Counted from the stretch's first letter, positions 22,334 through 32,158 are shown. The stretch is 64,000 nt of DNA from Hemileia vastatrix (GCA_030280995.1 JASXTE010000016.1:9135501-9199500), one strand, 5' to 3'. Notes: a model not told the origin generated them from the sequence alone. Program-made: numbers and translations.

Positions 22334-23459
22334 TGTCAGCCAGGCTATTCCAGGAGTCCAGTAAATGATATGTAACTTATAAAACCTGAAAGAGTGGGTA
22401 AGAATTGTATTTAATGAATATAAATTAATATTTTATTGCATAATAAAATTATATAAGTATTTTATTATATACAAGTGTTATATTAATTTTATTGGTTATA
22501 TAAATTTTTATATACATTTAAATTGAACATAATATAATATATTCTACAAATAATGGCGCATTTTTATGTATTTAATAATTATAAATTTAAATTTAATTAA
22601 TTGAAAAATATATATTATAATTATAAGTGTAAAATTGATTTATAATATATTTAAATTAATTATTTAAATTTATATATTAAATAACACCTTTCATATAATA
22701 CTAAACAATAATTAATGACGCTTCTTTTGACCCTTAATTGTGTCAGGAAAAACCAGTTAATTAATTTATACTAAATTGAGATTAATTACATGTTTTGTTG
22801 CGTCAAAGTATTTTTTGTTTCACTTAAAATATCCTTAAATCAGACTGTACCATCTGTTTGGAATTATTTTTCTCATAGTTCCTATGTTCCAGTCTTGTTT
22901 AGTTATTCACTATTTTTTACTTACTGATTTGGGAGTTAATGGCGGGAAAATTGGATTCTTAATTGGGGTTTTAATTATTTGTTTCATATTTTTCTCTACA
23001 TTGTTATGTTTCATTTACTCTTTGATATACTTGGTTTATTCTATTCTAATTATTGTATTTACAAATATAGTGGCGCTTCAGAGGACCCATTGCCTATAAA
23101 AGGGCCTTGGATAATCCCCTGTAGCCTCATCACTTATTATACACTCAACAAATTAAATACAATTTTATTACGTTTATATTCTTTTTATTAGTAATACAAT
23201 TTTAATTAAAATTCTATATAACAATTTAAAGGTTGCTTTAAGTCTGATAGTAATTAAAAGTGTTTGCCGCGCAGAACCCTTACCTTAAATAATATTATTA
23301 TTAAAAAAGCCTAAATTTTTGTCATCTCTCAAGTTACTTGCCGTTGTTTTTCTTTTAAATAAATTAAATACTCTATTAAAGTTTATTTCTTTTATTTTTT
23401 CCCTTGTCCTCCTCCTTTTCTCCTCTTTTCCCTACCTTCTTCTAGACGACTGACTGACA
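22334..23459 (+). mobile_element. Solo LTR of Gypsy type (copy 1)
   Basis: It begins TGTCAGCCAGGCTATTCCAG and ends CTAGACGACTGACTGACA (TG...CA), 1,126 bp, with AAATT directly repeated on both sides (22,329-22,333 and 23,460-23,464). An almost identical copy of 1,125 bp lies inverted at 57,627-58,751. The shared start TGTCAGCCAGGC links it to the complete chromovirus at 23,955-32,980. No internal Gag-Pol follows, so recombination between two LTRs probably removed it. The small open frames inside are chance. Confidence 0.9.
23095..23101 (+). promoter_or_regulatory. TATA box of solo LTR
   Basis: TATAAAA in CCTATAAAAGGGCCTTGG is followed about 30-40 bp later by a TCATCACTTATTATACACTC stretch suitable for initiation. 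The same TATA-AGGCC core occurs in all LTRs of this family in the window. Confidence 0.55.
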
Positions 23460-23954
23460 AAATTCTTCTCTGCACGGCTAACAATATTTAATATTAATAG
23501 ACTTAGAGAAACCTTAGACTTATTACTGAATATCTATACTAGACTTTGTAATACTAATAGAAATAAAAGATAACAGTTTGTAAGTATTTTAAAAAATGTG
23601 TAATGTAAGTGATGGATTCCAAAGAGGAATTCCAAGGCCCTTTTATAGGCAAGGAACCATTTTAAGTGCTCCAATTGTATATACAAAATTAGTTGTAGTG
23701 TGAAACAAAAAATATTAAAATAAATTTATTATACAATTTAAGAGAAAAATTGAAACAACAAAGTAAAGCTGTGAATAAGTAAATAATTTTCCCAACATAA
23801 AATTCCAAAACAAGTAACTAATAATATGAGTAACTAAATGAATATAAGACCATGAGAACTGTGAAAAAAATATCCTAAACAAGTATTATAATTAAGATGT
23901 AAAGGGTTTAATTAAAACAAGTAAAATCATTTTCACACCAAAAGTTATGTAATC

Positions 23955-25041
23955 TGTCAAGGGTCACTTTTGGTCTAGAAGCTTTGGTACGGTGTAATAT
24001 GAAGATTTTAAGGATTATTTGACTCTCAACAGTTAGGTACGTATTTCTCAATCAAGTATGATTTCTTTTACTCAAAGTAAGAGGTAGATTTTAAATATTT
24101 TATATAAATTATAGAATAGAATTACGTTTGTTGTAAGTACTAAAGATATAAAATATAATAAATAAGTTTTAGTGTTATAGTTATTGTAATAAAATGAGTT
24201 GGTAAAATAGAATGATCAAAAGACAACAAAAAGAGAGGCCTTTTATAGGCAAAGGAGAGACAAAGCACGGAAATCAAATTCTAAAAACAGTAGGAAGAGA
24301 GAGAGAAAAAGAACATTCCAGAAAGAGTATTTCAAATAATAAAGTTATTCCAAAAAGAAGGCGTCAAAAAGATGTATTTACAGAGTATGTCAGAAATACA
24401 TCAATCACTACGCAATATAGGGGGTGGACTTGCTAGCAAGTCCTCAACCTGAACTCAGATGGAACTCAGATGGAACTCAGACTGAACTCATACTGAACCC
24501 ATACTGAACTCTACTTGAACACCCACCTAAAACTGTTCTGCTGAGTGGTGTTCATCCCTGATTGAATGGTTCCTTTATCAATAGCTCAATGTGTGTTCAA
24601 TCTATGGTGAGTTTGGGTCCAAGGTTGCGGACTTGCTAGCAAGTCTGCCCCCCATATTGTGTGGTGAATATTTTTAATATTTACTGTAAATGTCAATCCT
24701 AAATAAGAAATTTGATTTTTTTGTATATATTTAATATTATATGAATATTTAAATCTTATTTTATCTTTGTATTTTATTTTTTAAATATAAAGTTTTATTT
24801 CTTCCCAACCTGTCAAATGAGCACGGTGTTAGAGAAAAATATAAGGGACAAAATTATAATTTTAATTTTACTTATTTATTTAATTAATTAATTTAATTTT
24901 AACATTCTGTAACTAGTTAATTTATAACTAATTTTAATGTAACTAAATGATAATTAAATAATAATTAAAGATGATAAGGTGCGGCTTCATCCAGTAAATA
25001 ATTAATTATTTCACTGGGTAAGTCTAGTAGCCTGGCTGACA
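23955..25041 (-). repeat. 3' LTR of chromovirus, with MITE inside
   Basis: Read on the minus strand it runs from TGTCAGCCAGGCTACTAGAC to CAAAAGTGACCCTTGACA. Without the 261-bp MITE and its AAT duplication it is 823 bp, the same as the 5' LTR give or take one base. The inverted TATA region CTTTTATAGGC is at 24,240-24,250. Confidence 0.95.
24406..24666. mobile_element. 261-bp CACTA-like MITE, copy 1
   Basis: Ends CACTACGCAATATAGGGGG and CCCCCCATATTGTGTGGTG are inverted. Flanks are AAT/AAT, and the empty site is visible in the 5' LTR at about 32,610 (ACATCAATATTTTT). Next to each end is the 18-bp palindrome GGACTTGCTAGCAAGTCC (right one with one change). Inside the left end a run of 11-bp repeats GAACTCAGATG / GAACTCATACT follows. 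Its ends match elements A and B, so it is a deletion derivative of that family. It inserted after the chromovirus did. Confidence 0.95.
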
Positions 25042-25053
25042 CTCCCTCACTCT
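25042..25053 (-). promoter_or_regulatory. Polypurine tract of chromovirus
   Basis: AGAGTGAGGGAG on the minus strand lies directly before the 3' LTR start TGTCAGCC. The decayed relative has AGATTGAGGGAG at the same place (55,538-55,549). It primes plus-strand DNA synthesis in such elements. Confidence 0.8.
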
Positions 25054-25076
25054 AAAAAAAATAATAATAAAAAATG

Positions 25077-28000
25077 CTATGATTTTTTCTTCTTATACTT
25101 TTTTAGTAGAGTAGGAAGATTAGATATCTCCTTCCCAGGTATCCAAGAATCATATTCAGATGATTTATTCTTGAATCTCAATAAGTATTCTGTACCTTTC
25201 TCAGCAGTGACTATTCTGTCATTTAAAATTTTTTCAATTTCTGCTGTCTCAGTGATTTCATTTGGGGTTTTCTTTGGTCTACCCCTCCTTTTTGGAAATA
25301 GATCACTATTGGATGTGTAAGGTTTCAAAAGAGATATTGGAAAAACAGGATGTTTTCTGTCATATGGGGAATACAGAATAACTTCAACTGCATTATCTCC
25401 AATCATTCTTCTGACAACAAAAGGACCAACAAATGGATCTTTTAATTTGTTATTACCTTGTAAGTTGAAGTGGACTGTAGAAATCAACACTTCATCACCC
25501 TTTTTAAAAGTGTATTCTTTATGGGATTTGTCCCATCTTTTCTTCTCATATTCAAATGACTTTTCAATACATTTTTTAGCATGATTTCTACATAGTTGTT
25601 GCATTTGAAGAAAAGATTTTACACCAGGATGTATATCCAATTTAGGTATTTTGTTATTGAGAATTTGGGCAGGAGTATTAGGAACATATCCAAGCCAGAG
25701 CTCAAAAGGCTTTCTTTGAGTAACAGAATGAACAGTGCTATTATAAGCAAATTCTAACCCAGGAAGTAAGGTAACCCAATCATGAGTGAATCTGTCATTA
25801 TCTTTATACTCAAGGCCAAAGGCACAATATCTTCTTATCATGTCCTCTAAAGTCTGAATCATTCTTTCAGCTAAACCATCAGTCTGAGGGTGATGGGAAG
25901 TAGAAAGTTTCAGATCACAACCACAAACATCCATCAGAGACATCCAAAATTCTGAAGTAAATTTAGGGTCTCTGTCAGAGATTATGGCTTTAGGAAAACC
26001 AGCAGTATTAAAGATATGAGACCACCATAAGAAAGCTAATTCTTTAGTGGAAACATCCTTGTGGGTAGGGATAAATTTACACATTTTTGTGAATCTGTCC
26101 ACAATAACCCAACAAGAGTTATAACTGTCTTTACCAGCAATAGGTAATCCTGTTACAAAATCCATGTTTATTATTTGCCATGGAGCATCAGGAGGTTCAA
26201 TATGTTGCATTAATCCTGCTCTTTTACCAGTTAATCTTTTTGATTTTTGGCATGAATCACAGGATTCCACATATAATTTTGTGTCCTCAGACATATTAGC
26301 CCACCAAGCAGTGTTCTTAATTCTGATCATTGTTTTGTCAAGATCAAAATGTCCAGCTAATATGTCATCATGACAAATTTTCAAGATGATTTCTTTCATA
26401 GAAGGAGGAATAACAATAACATTACTCAACTTTCTTCTATAATATAGATATCCTTCATCAATTGAAAATTTTCCTTTTTCCAAACCTTTTTGGTACTTTG
26501 GTGGAAGGGTTTTAATTAATGCTTGTATTGAAGCATTCTTTGGATAATTTAATATGGTGCATAACTTTTTCAAGTCAGTGTCCTTATCATATGATTCCAG
26601 AATAAGCTGTAATAGCTCTTCCTCCATATCAACCACATATATCCCATGGATATGGATAATTTCATCCTCAGGATCATAAGCAGGATTTGAGTCATCATTT
26701 GGTAAGGGTAACCTTGATAACATATCCACATTTGAGTGACCAATACCAGCTCTGTGAATAATTGTCATTCTTCCTCTGTATTCTTGAACAGCCAGCTGCC
26801 ATCTAAACATATGTCTATTAGGTGTTTTCAAGTTTAAAAGGGATTTAACTGCACTGCAGTCAGTGACAAGTTCAAATTTCTGGTCATCTAGGTAATAATG
26901 AAGCTTTTCCAGAGCCCATACTACAGCTAAACACTCTAATTGAGTAGCACCATATTTCAATTCACTATTTCTCAAGGTTCTTGAAATATAACAAATTACT
27001 ACTTCTGAAACTTTATCATTTATCACTTGTTTTTGATGGAGGGCAGCACCAAGACCAATAAAACTGGCATCAGTGTACAAAACAAATGGTTGATCAAAGT
27101 CAGGTAAAGCAAGAATTGGTGCTGACATCAAACAGTGTTTCATAGTGTCAAAGGCTCTTTGTCTTTCACTATTCCAGACAAAAGCAAAATCCTTTCTAGT
27201 TAATTGGGTAAGGGGTAAAGCTATGACTTGGTAATTTTTAATATACTGTCTATAGTATCCACACATTCCCAAAAAACTTTGGAGCTCTCTCACTGTTGTA
27301 GGAGCTTTCACCTGTTGTATGTCTGCCACTTTGTTCTGGTCAACACATATCTGTAAGCCTGAAACAACATGACCAAGAACTTTTAAAGAATGGAAACCAA
27401 ATTTACATTTCTTCAAAGCAAGTGTCATATTTATTTCATCCATTTTCTGGAATACTTTACACAGGTGTTTAAGATGGTCCTCCAATGATTTTGAGAATAT
27501 AATGATATCATCAATATAAACCATCAGCCAACCTTCAATTATCTCTTGATGGAATGTGTTATCCATTACTTTTTGGAAAACAGAAGGGGCATTTTTAGGG
27601 CCAAATGGCATCCTAATATACTTATAAATACCCATATGAGTGGCAATCATCAGAAAGTTCTGAGAATTTTTCTCAACAGGTACCTGGTGATATCCCTTAT
27701 TACCATCCAAACAGCTGATATATTTAGCACCCTGTAAAGTAGCATGTATAGAGCTGATTCTAGGTAAAGGATAGATATCATCAACAGTATAAGTATTTAG
27801 TGCTCTATAATCACCACATAACCTGGCTTTATCTTTCTCATAAGAAATTAGGACAGGTGAGATAACACAATATTTAGGTGTTTCAACTACCTTTTCAATA
27901 ATATTCATTTTTAAAAGGGTAGAGATATTATCTTCAATATCTTTTCTCTTTGTGGGAGAAGCAGGATAAGGCTTCTTCTTTAAACTAGGTGGTATATCAG

Positions 28001-31000
28001 TTAATGGGCAAGACAATGAAAGTTTCATTTCCTCTTTAACTAATCCCAGCTCATGTGACCCATGAGCAAAGGCCATAGGAAAAGATTTTATCAAGTTAAT
28101 GATGGAATCTTTATCCTCACCAGAAAGTTGTTCTCCAAAAGAGGCATTGTCAATTTCAGACATAAGGGCATGCATTTCCTTTGTAGATCTTCCTTTATAT
28201 TGAACCACAGAATTACATGTGTTCAATTCTGGTTTTAATAATTTTTTAGGGGAGGAAATTTTAAATTTTCTCTTCCCATTTAACCCCATTGTGAAACATT
28301 GGTTTGAAGGATCCAATTTTATGCCATACTTGGTTAAAATATCATTCCCTACAATAAACCAATTGCTCAAGTTATCATTTTTCATGACAACAAAATCACA
28401 AATAGCTCTTACAAAACCATGGTTATATTTAAAAAACACTGTGGCTTTGTATTTACCAATGGGGGACAAAACAGAGCCATACCCTCTCCAATTTTCAGAA
28501 ATGATAGGCAACAGTTTAGATTTATAGTCTTGATCTACTGAGGCAAGTGCTCTTTCAGATACTACACTTCCTCCAGCTCCAGAATCCAGAACAACTTCAA
28601 TGCTGGTTCCATTAATCAAGACTGGTGCCTTAAGAGGGGCAATAACAATTGAATTATCCTCAATGTTCTTTATGATCTCAGCATCCTCAACTGTAGATAA
28701 ATCATTATTATCAATGTCAATAGTATTTAAATAATGAATATCTTCTTCCAGCATCAAGATTTCTTGTTGAGATTCATATGAAATATTGCTGGCACAATCA
28801 CTTGATGTATCATCCAGTGCCACTGTGTCATCAGCATGCTCCTCTGTTTGTTCCACAAGATCTATCTTCCTGTCACAAACATGGCCTTTCTGCCAAGGCT
28901 TGTTGCACTTGAAGCAAGTGTTTGTTGCATACTTCTTTGGTGTAACAGGGGCAGAAGGTTTAACAACCTTTTCCAGAGGTTTTTGTTGGTAAGTGGAGGG
29001 TTTCTCCAAAGGGGTCCTAGGAATGAATCTTCTTGCATCATACTTATTGTTTAGAAGTATCTCATTGCAAGTATTAATGAAAGAAGACGGTTCTTTGGAG
29101 AACTCATTCCTAGCCACAATCAAGTCTCTCAGAGACATTGGTAATTTATAGAGGATCCTGTCCTTCCATAAATCAAACTCCATCTTTGGGTCCATTGCCC
29201 TTAAGATTTTTACAAGTTTCATTAAAAACTCAATAGGTTTATCAGTAGAAGAGCTATATCTAGTTTCCTCATACTGCCTTTGTTGAGCCATTCTGAACTT
29301 GGAGCCACCAAATTGTGCTTTAATTAATTTCTTCCAATCCTCCCATGAGTAGTCATTCCCATCCAGGAGAACAGATTCATACCACATCAGGGCAACATTA
29401 GTGAACAAAGAAATTAACTTGGACACAATTTCCTCATCTGGGAGTTTGTAAGAATTTTTTAAATTATCAATTCTGCAAATAAATTGTTGCCAATCAGAGG
29501 AAGAATCACCATCAAATGTTGGGTACTGGTCAAGTTTTGGCCAATTCTTTTGATTTGAAGGGGTCTCCTTAGTACTAGCTTGTTTCTGAGTAAGAAGCAG
29601 CTGTAATTTCTGTAATTGTGCTGAAATCTCATTGTTTAATCCTTCTGTTGCAGATCCTGGTGCATCATCAGTTTTTGATGGAAACTCAGTGTTATCAACA
29701 GGTATTTCTGGATCAATTTTTATTTTAGATGAACTAGCCACAGGTACTGGCTGAGCATCCTGCACTATATGTTCCTTCACAGAATTGTCTGAATATTTTT
29801 GGTCATTTAACAATGAGTTCAATGTTTCTTCAATGGTTGTTAGTCTTGTTTTCATTCTTGGAAGACTAGATAAACTTTCATTGATAGTTGCAAAAGATAA
29901 TTGGTTTTTATGTTGAAAAGATGACAAATGGTCACTCAATCTTTTCAGATTTATCTTATCTATTTCTACCTCCTGGCAACAGGCAGATACAGTATCTTTT
30001 AGTTTAGACAAATCATTTTTTATATTTTTCCATAAAGCAATTTTCTTTTCATGGGTTGCTTTGTAATGAGACAATTCATCAGAGACTCTCTGTGCTTCAC
30101 TTTTTAATGCTTGATAACCCTGATCAGTTAACAAACTATTATATCTCTGAGTCAATTGCATATTGTTCATTATATGATTTTGCTTGGCAATAATATCTCT
30201 CAAGTGCTCATCATTAATTCTTGCTACATCTGGAGTGTTTCTCAATAAGGAAACTGAGTAACTTTCCAGACTCTCATAGAACTCAGGGTCAAGAGTTTCA
30301 TCAATCACAGCCATATCAGGATTAATCATTGAGGTAGCAATTAAAAGTAATGGATTGGATACATGAGATAACTGTTTACTATTCCCAGCTTCTATAGGTC
30401 TCAAGGTTTCATCCTGCCTTCCAGATTTACCTGAAGGAACAGAGTCAGCCTCAAGAAAAGGCACTTGAGAATCAATAGAGGGACGTACCAGGGTTTGCTG
30501 GGTATCACCATATTGGGCTTCCTTCTTCTTTTGCCTCCTTGATAAGGGTGGGGAGGAGTGGGGTTGGCCTGGGTGGGCCTTGATGGACCTACCTGAGGTA
30601 ACTGATGCTGGTTTTAAGCTAAGTAGTCCCACTGTGTTTTGAGCCAGTCCCACTGCCACTTGGACACTTCCACCATCTATTGGGATTGGGGAGCCAATTG
30701 TTGTTGATCCCTGGGAGGAAGAGGTTTCCTTTTCTCTTGGAGAGAAGTATTTGTTCTTCTCTCCCTTTCTTCCAAGGCATCTACCCTTACCTTTAGTTTC
30801 AAGCTGTCTGTCTTTAACTCCTTTGTGTGGGTTGACAGATTCTTTATCTGCTGGGACAACGGCATCTTTTTTATCTTGAAGCCTCTTGGAAGCTCTTCTG
30901 GTGGGTTTGTCCTGGGCTTCTGATCCTGAGTATTGTCCACTAGGATTTCTACTTCTTCCATTTCTACATCCTGTTTGGGGCAAGGATTTATTAGTTTGAG

Positions 31001-31100
31001 AAATTCTTCTTGTTAAAGGAGAACTTACAGAAGTAGGCTCATCATAATCAATTAAGTCTAGTTCTTCTTCACGTGCAGCAAAACCACTTTGATCAGTCAT
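25077..31100 (-). CDS. Chromovirus Gag-Pol polyprotein, 2,007 aa
   Basis: One ORF with no Gag/Pol frameshift encodes all retrotransposon functions. Residues 1-519 are a charged, low-complexity and partly coiled-coil-like extension. About 520-690 is Gag (starts WPKLDQYPTFDGD). A zinc knuckle at 729-742 reads CFKCNKPWQKGHVC. Protease has DSGAGGS from Asp839. RT has LCGDYRALN and the active site YIDD at 1195-1198. RNase H has YTDAS (Asp1344), QLECLAVVWAL and VTDCSAV. Integrase has an HHCC zinc site (SCDSC, Cys1614/Cys1617) and the triad Asp1647, Asp1709, Glu1745, with 35 residues between the last two. A chromodomain-like tail covers about 1954-2003 (EYLLRFKN, DSWIP), expected to guide insertion to modified chromatin. 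The ATG at 31,100 was chosen because the decayed relative starts at the same place with a matching N-terminus (EEELDLIDYD). All catalytic residues seen are intact. Confidence 0.97.
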   Translation of the reverse strand: MTDQSGFAAREEELDLIDYDEPTSVSSPLTRRISQTNKSLPQTGCRNGRSRNPSGQYSGSEAQDKPTRRASKRLQDKKDAVVPADKESVNPHKGVKDRQLETKGKGRCLGRKGEKNKYFSPREKETSSSQGSTTIGSPIPIDGGSVQVAVGLAQNTVGLLSLKPASVTSGRSIKAHPGQPHSSPPLSRRQKKKEAQYGDTQQTLVRPSIDSQVPFLEADSVPSGKSGRQDETLRPIEAGNSKQLSHVSNPLLLIATSMINPDMAVIDETLDPEFYESLESYSVSLLRNTPDVARINDEHLRDIIAKQNHIMNNMQLTQRYNSLLTDQGYQALKSEAQRVSDELSHYKATHEKKIALWKNIKNDLSKLKDTVSACCQEVEIDKINLKRLSDHLSSFQHKNQLSFATINESLSSLPRMKTRLTTIEETLNSLLNDQKYSDNSVKEHIVQDAQPVPVASSSKIKIDPEIPVDNTEFPSKTDDAPGSATEGLNNEISAQLQKLQLLLTQKQASTKETPSNQKNWPKLDQYPTFDGDSSSDWQQFICRIDNLKNSYKLPDEEIVSKLISLFTNVALMWYESVLLDGNDYSWEDWKKLIKAQFGGSKFRMAQQRQYEETRYSSSTDKPIEFLMKLVKILRAMDPKMEFDLWKDRILYKLPMSLRDLIVARNEFSKEPSSFINTCNEILLNNKYDARRFIPRTPLEKPSTYQQKPLEKVVKPSAPVTPKKYATNTCFKCNKPWQKGHVCDRKIDLVEQTEEHADDTVALDDTSSDCASNISYESQQEILMLEEDIHYLNTIDIDNNDLSTVEDAEIIKNIEDNSIVIAPLKAPVLINGTSIEVVLDSGAGGSVVSERALASVDQDYKSKLLPIISENWRGYGSVLSPIGKYKATVFFKYNHGFVRAICDFVVMKNDNLSNWFIVGNDILTKYGIKLDPSNQCFTMGLNGKRKFKISSPKKLLKPELNTCNSVVQYKGRSTKEMHALMSEIDNASFGEQLSGEDKDSIINLIKSFPMAFAHGSHELGLVKEEMKLSLSCPLTDIPPSLKKKPYPASPTKRKDIEDNISTLLKMNIIEKVVETPKYCVISPVLISYEKDKARLCGDYRALNTYTVDDIYPLPRISSIHATLQGAKYISCLDGNKGYHQVPVEKNSQNFLMIATHMGIYKYIRMPFGPKNAPSVFQKVMDNTFHQEIIEGWLMVYIDDIIIFSKSLEDHLKHLCKVFQKMDEINMTLALKKCKFGFHSLKVLGHVVSGLQICVDQNKVADIQQVKAPTTVRELQSFLGMCGYYRQYIKNYQVIALPLTQLTRKDFAFVWNSERQRAFDTMKHCLMSAPILALPDFDQPFVLYTDASFIGLGAALHQKQVINDKVSEVVICYISRTLRNSELKYGATQLECLAVVWALEKLHYYLDDQKFELVTDCSAVKSLLNLKTPNRHMFRWQLAVQEYRGRMTIIHRAGIGHSNVDMLSRLPLPNDDSNPAYDPEDEIIHIHGIYVVDMEEELLQLILESYDKDTDLKKLCTILNYPKNASIQALIKTLPPKYQKGLEKGKFSIDEGYLYYRRKLSNVIVIPPSMKEIILKICHDDILAGHFDLDKTMIRIKNTAWWANMSEDTKLYVESCDSCQKSKRLTGKRAGLMQHIEPPDAPWQIINMDFVTGLPIAGKDSYNSCWVIVDRFTKMCKFIPTHKDVSTKELAFLWWSHIFNTAGFPKAIISDRDPKFTSEFWMSLMDVCGCDLKLSTSHHPQTDGLAERMIQTLEDMIRRYCAFGLEYKDNDRFTHDWVTLLPGLEFAYNSTVHSVTQRKPFELWLGYVPNTPAQILNNKIPKLDIHPGVKSFLQMQQLCRNHAKKCIEKSFEYEKKRWDKSHKEYTFKKGDEVLISTVHFNLQGNNKLKDPFVGPFVVRRMIGDNAVEVILYSPYDRKHPVFPISLLKPYTSNSDLFPKRRGRPKKTPNEITETAEIEKILNDRIVTAEKGTEYLLRFKNKSSEYDSWIPGKEISNLPTLLKKYKKKKS

Positions 31101-31993
31101 TTTAAGATTCTACTGAAATGAAGGAAAAGAGACAAAAAATTAATTAGTCTTTATTTTTAATTTTTATTTAACAGAAATAAAATAAAAATGATAAAAAAAA
31201 ATCTTTTTAGGATAAAAATAAACTTAAATAAAATTAATAAAAAAAATTTAAAACCAGGATAATGCAATCAACTGTAGAAATAAATTAGAATTTCTATTAA
31301 TTTTTATTTTCAGGATTTAAATCAACTAATTTATTACCAGGATTTATTGTCAACTGAAATAATCAAATATGAATCTTTATTAATAAAAATTATTTTAACT
31401 GATTACTTAACTACCAGGACTTAATGTCAACTGAAGTAATTTAAATATGAATTTTATTACTTAAAAAGATTTATTGGATTACCAGGACTCAAAGTCAACT
31501 GAAGTAATGAAATGTTAATTATTTATTAAAAAAAATATAATTGTCAGGATAATTTGTCAACTGGAACAATTAATTAATCAGGACAAATGTCAACTGAAAA
31601 ATTATAATAATTATTTTATTTAATAAAAAATATTAATGTCAGGACAGTTTGTCAACTGGAACAATTAAAATTCAAATTAATCAGGACAATTGTCAACTGA
31701 AAAATGATAATAATTAATATTAATATATAATTATTTTATTACCTCTGGGACTAAGAACAGTTATTGCTCTATTATGGTCAACCAGGAAAAATAAAAAAAA
31801 TATAATAATAAAAATAAATTCCAATTACCAGACACCTCCCCCTGCAAAATGAGCAAATTAATGCCACTTACAGAGTGCTGAGTAAAAGGAAATACGTAGC
31901 AAATAAAGAGTGAAGAGTAACCCACAAATAGTAATCACAATAATTACCACGATATATACAATCTTTAGTCAGTATATGAACTTAAGTTTTGGA

Positions 31994-32010
31994 GCGCGGT
32001 TCGATTCCCG
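31994..32010 (+). other. tRNA T-arm-like sequence in leader
   Basis: GCGCGGTTCGATTCCCG contains the B-box/T-loop GGTTCGATTCC on the plus strand, antisense to the element. The element RNA therefore carries a T-arm complement about 134 bases from its primer-binding site. The relative has the same (51,271-51,296) at about 132 bases. No full tRNA can be folded here. Confidence 0.55.
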
Positions 32011-32143
32011 TTTGCAGCAAAAACTTTTATCACGTGACGTATGACGTTCGTCGTTTTCTCGCCTCCACTCGTCCTTTACAGGTGCTTGTAGGCCGATGGT
32101 CCCCTCAATTACGCCTCAAGTAACGTTGCGCCGTCGATATTTC

Positions 32144-32156
32144 GGAAAAGATCCCA
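32144..32156 (-). promoter_or_regulatory. Primer-binding site of chromovirus
   Basis: TGGGATCTTTTCC on the minus strand starts two bases after the 5' LTR end (CTTGACA). It begins with TGG, complementary to a tRNA CCA end. The relative shows TTGGGGGCCTTTCC at the same position (51,128). The tRNA was not identified. Confidence 0.6.
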
Positions 32157-32158
32157 AT

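Larger units (their letters stand above)
31101..32158 (-). promoter_or_regulatory. Chromovirus 5' leader with repeat array
   Basis: The leader contains about nine copies of a motif that on the plus strand reads CAGGAC, 3-6 bases, GTCAACTGAA (for example at 31,337; 31,411; 31,480; 31,552; 31,579; 31,640; 31,681), spaced 27-75 bp in very AT-rich DNA. Further upstream lies a T-arm-like sequence (31,994-32,010), a GC-richer stretch and the primer-binding site. A matching array is in the leader of the decayed relative (about 51,570-51,990). No ORF is present. Confidence 0.8.

Noticed and set aside
22884..23191. Hydrophobic open frames of 70-71 codons in the solo LTR, also present at 57,894-58,201
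   Set aside because: They lie wholly within LTRs and overlap each other in two frames; conservation reflects the near-identity of the two LTR copies, not protein selection.
24212..24436. 74-codon frame, similar to one at 32,416-32,646
   Set aside because: Both lie in the two LTRs of the chromovirus, on the strand opposite to the element, and one runs into the MITE.
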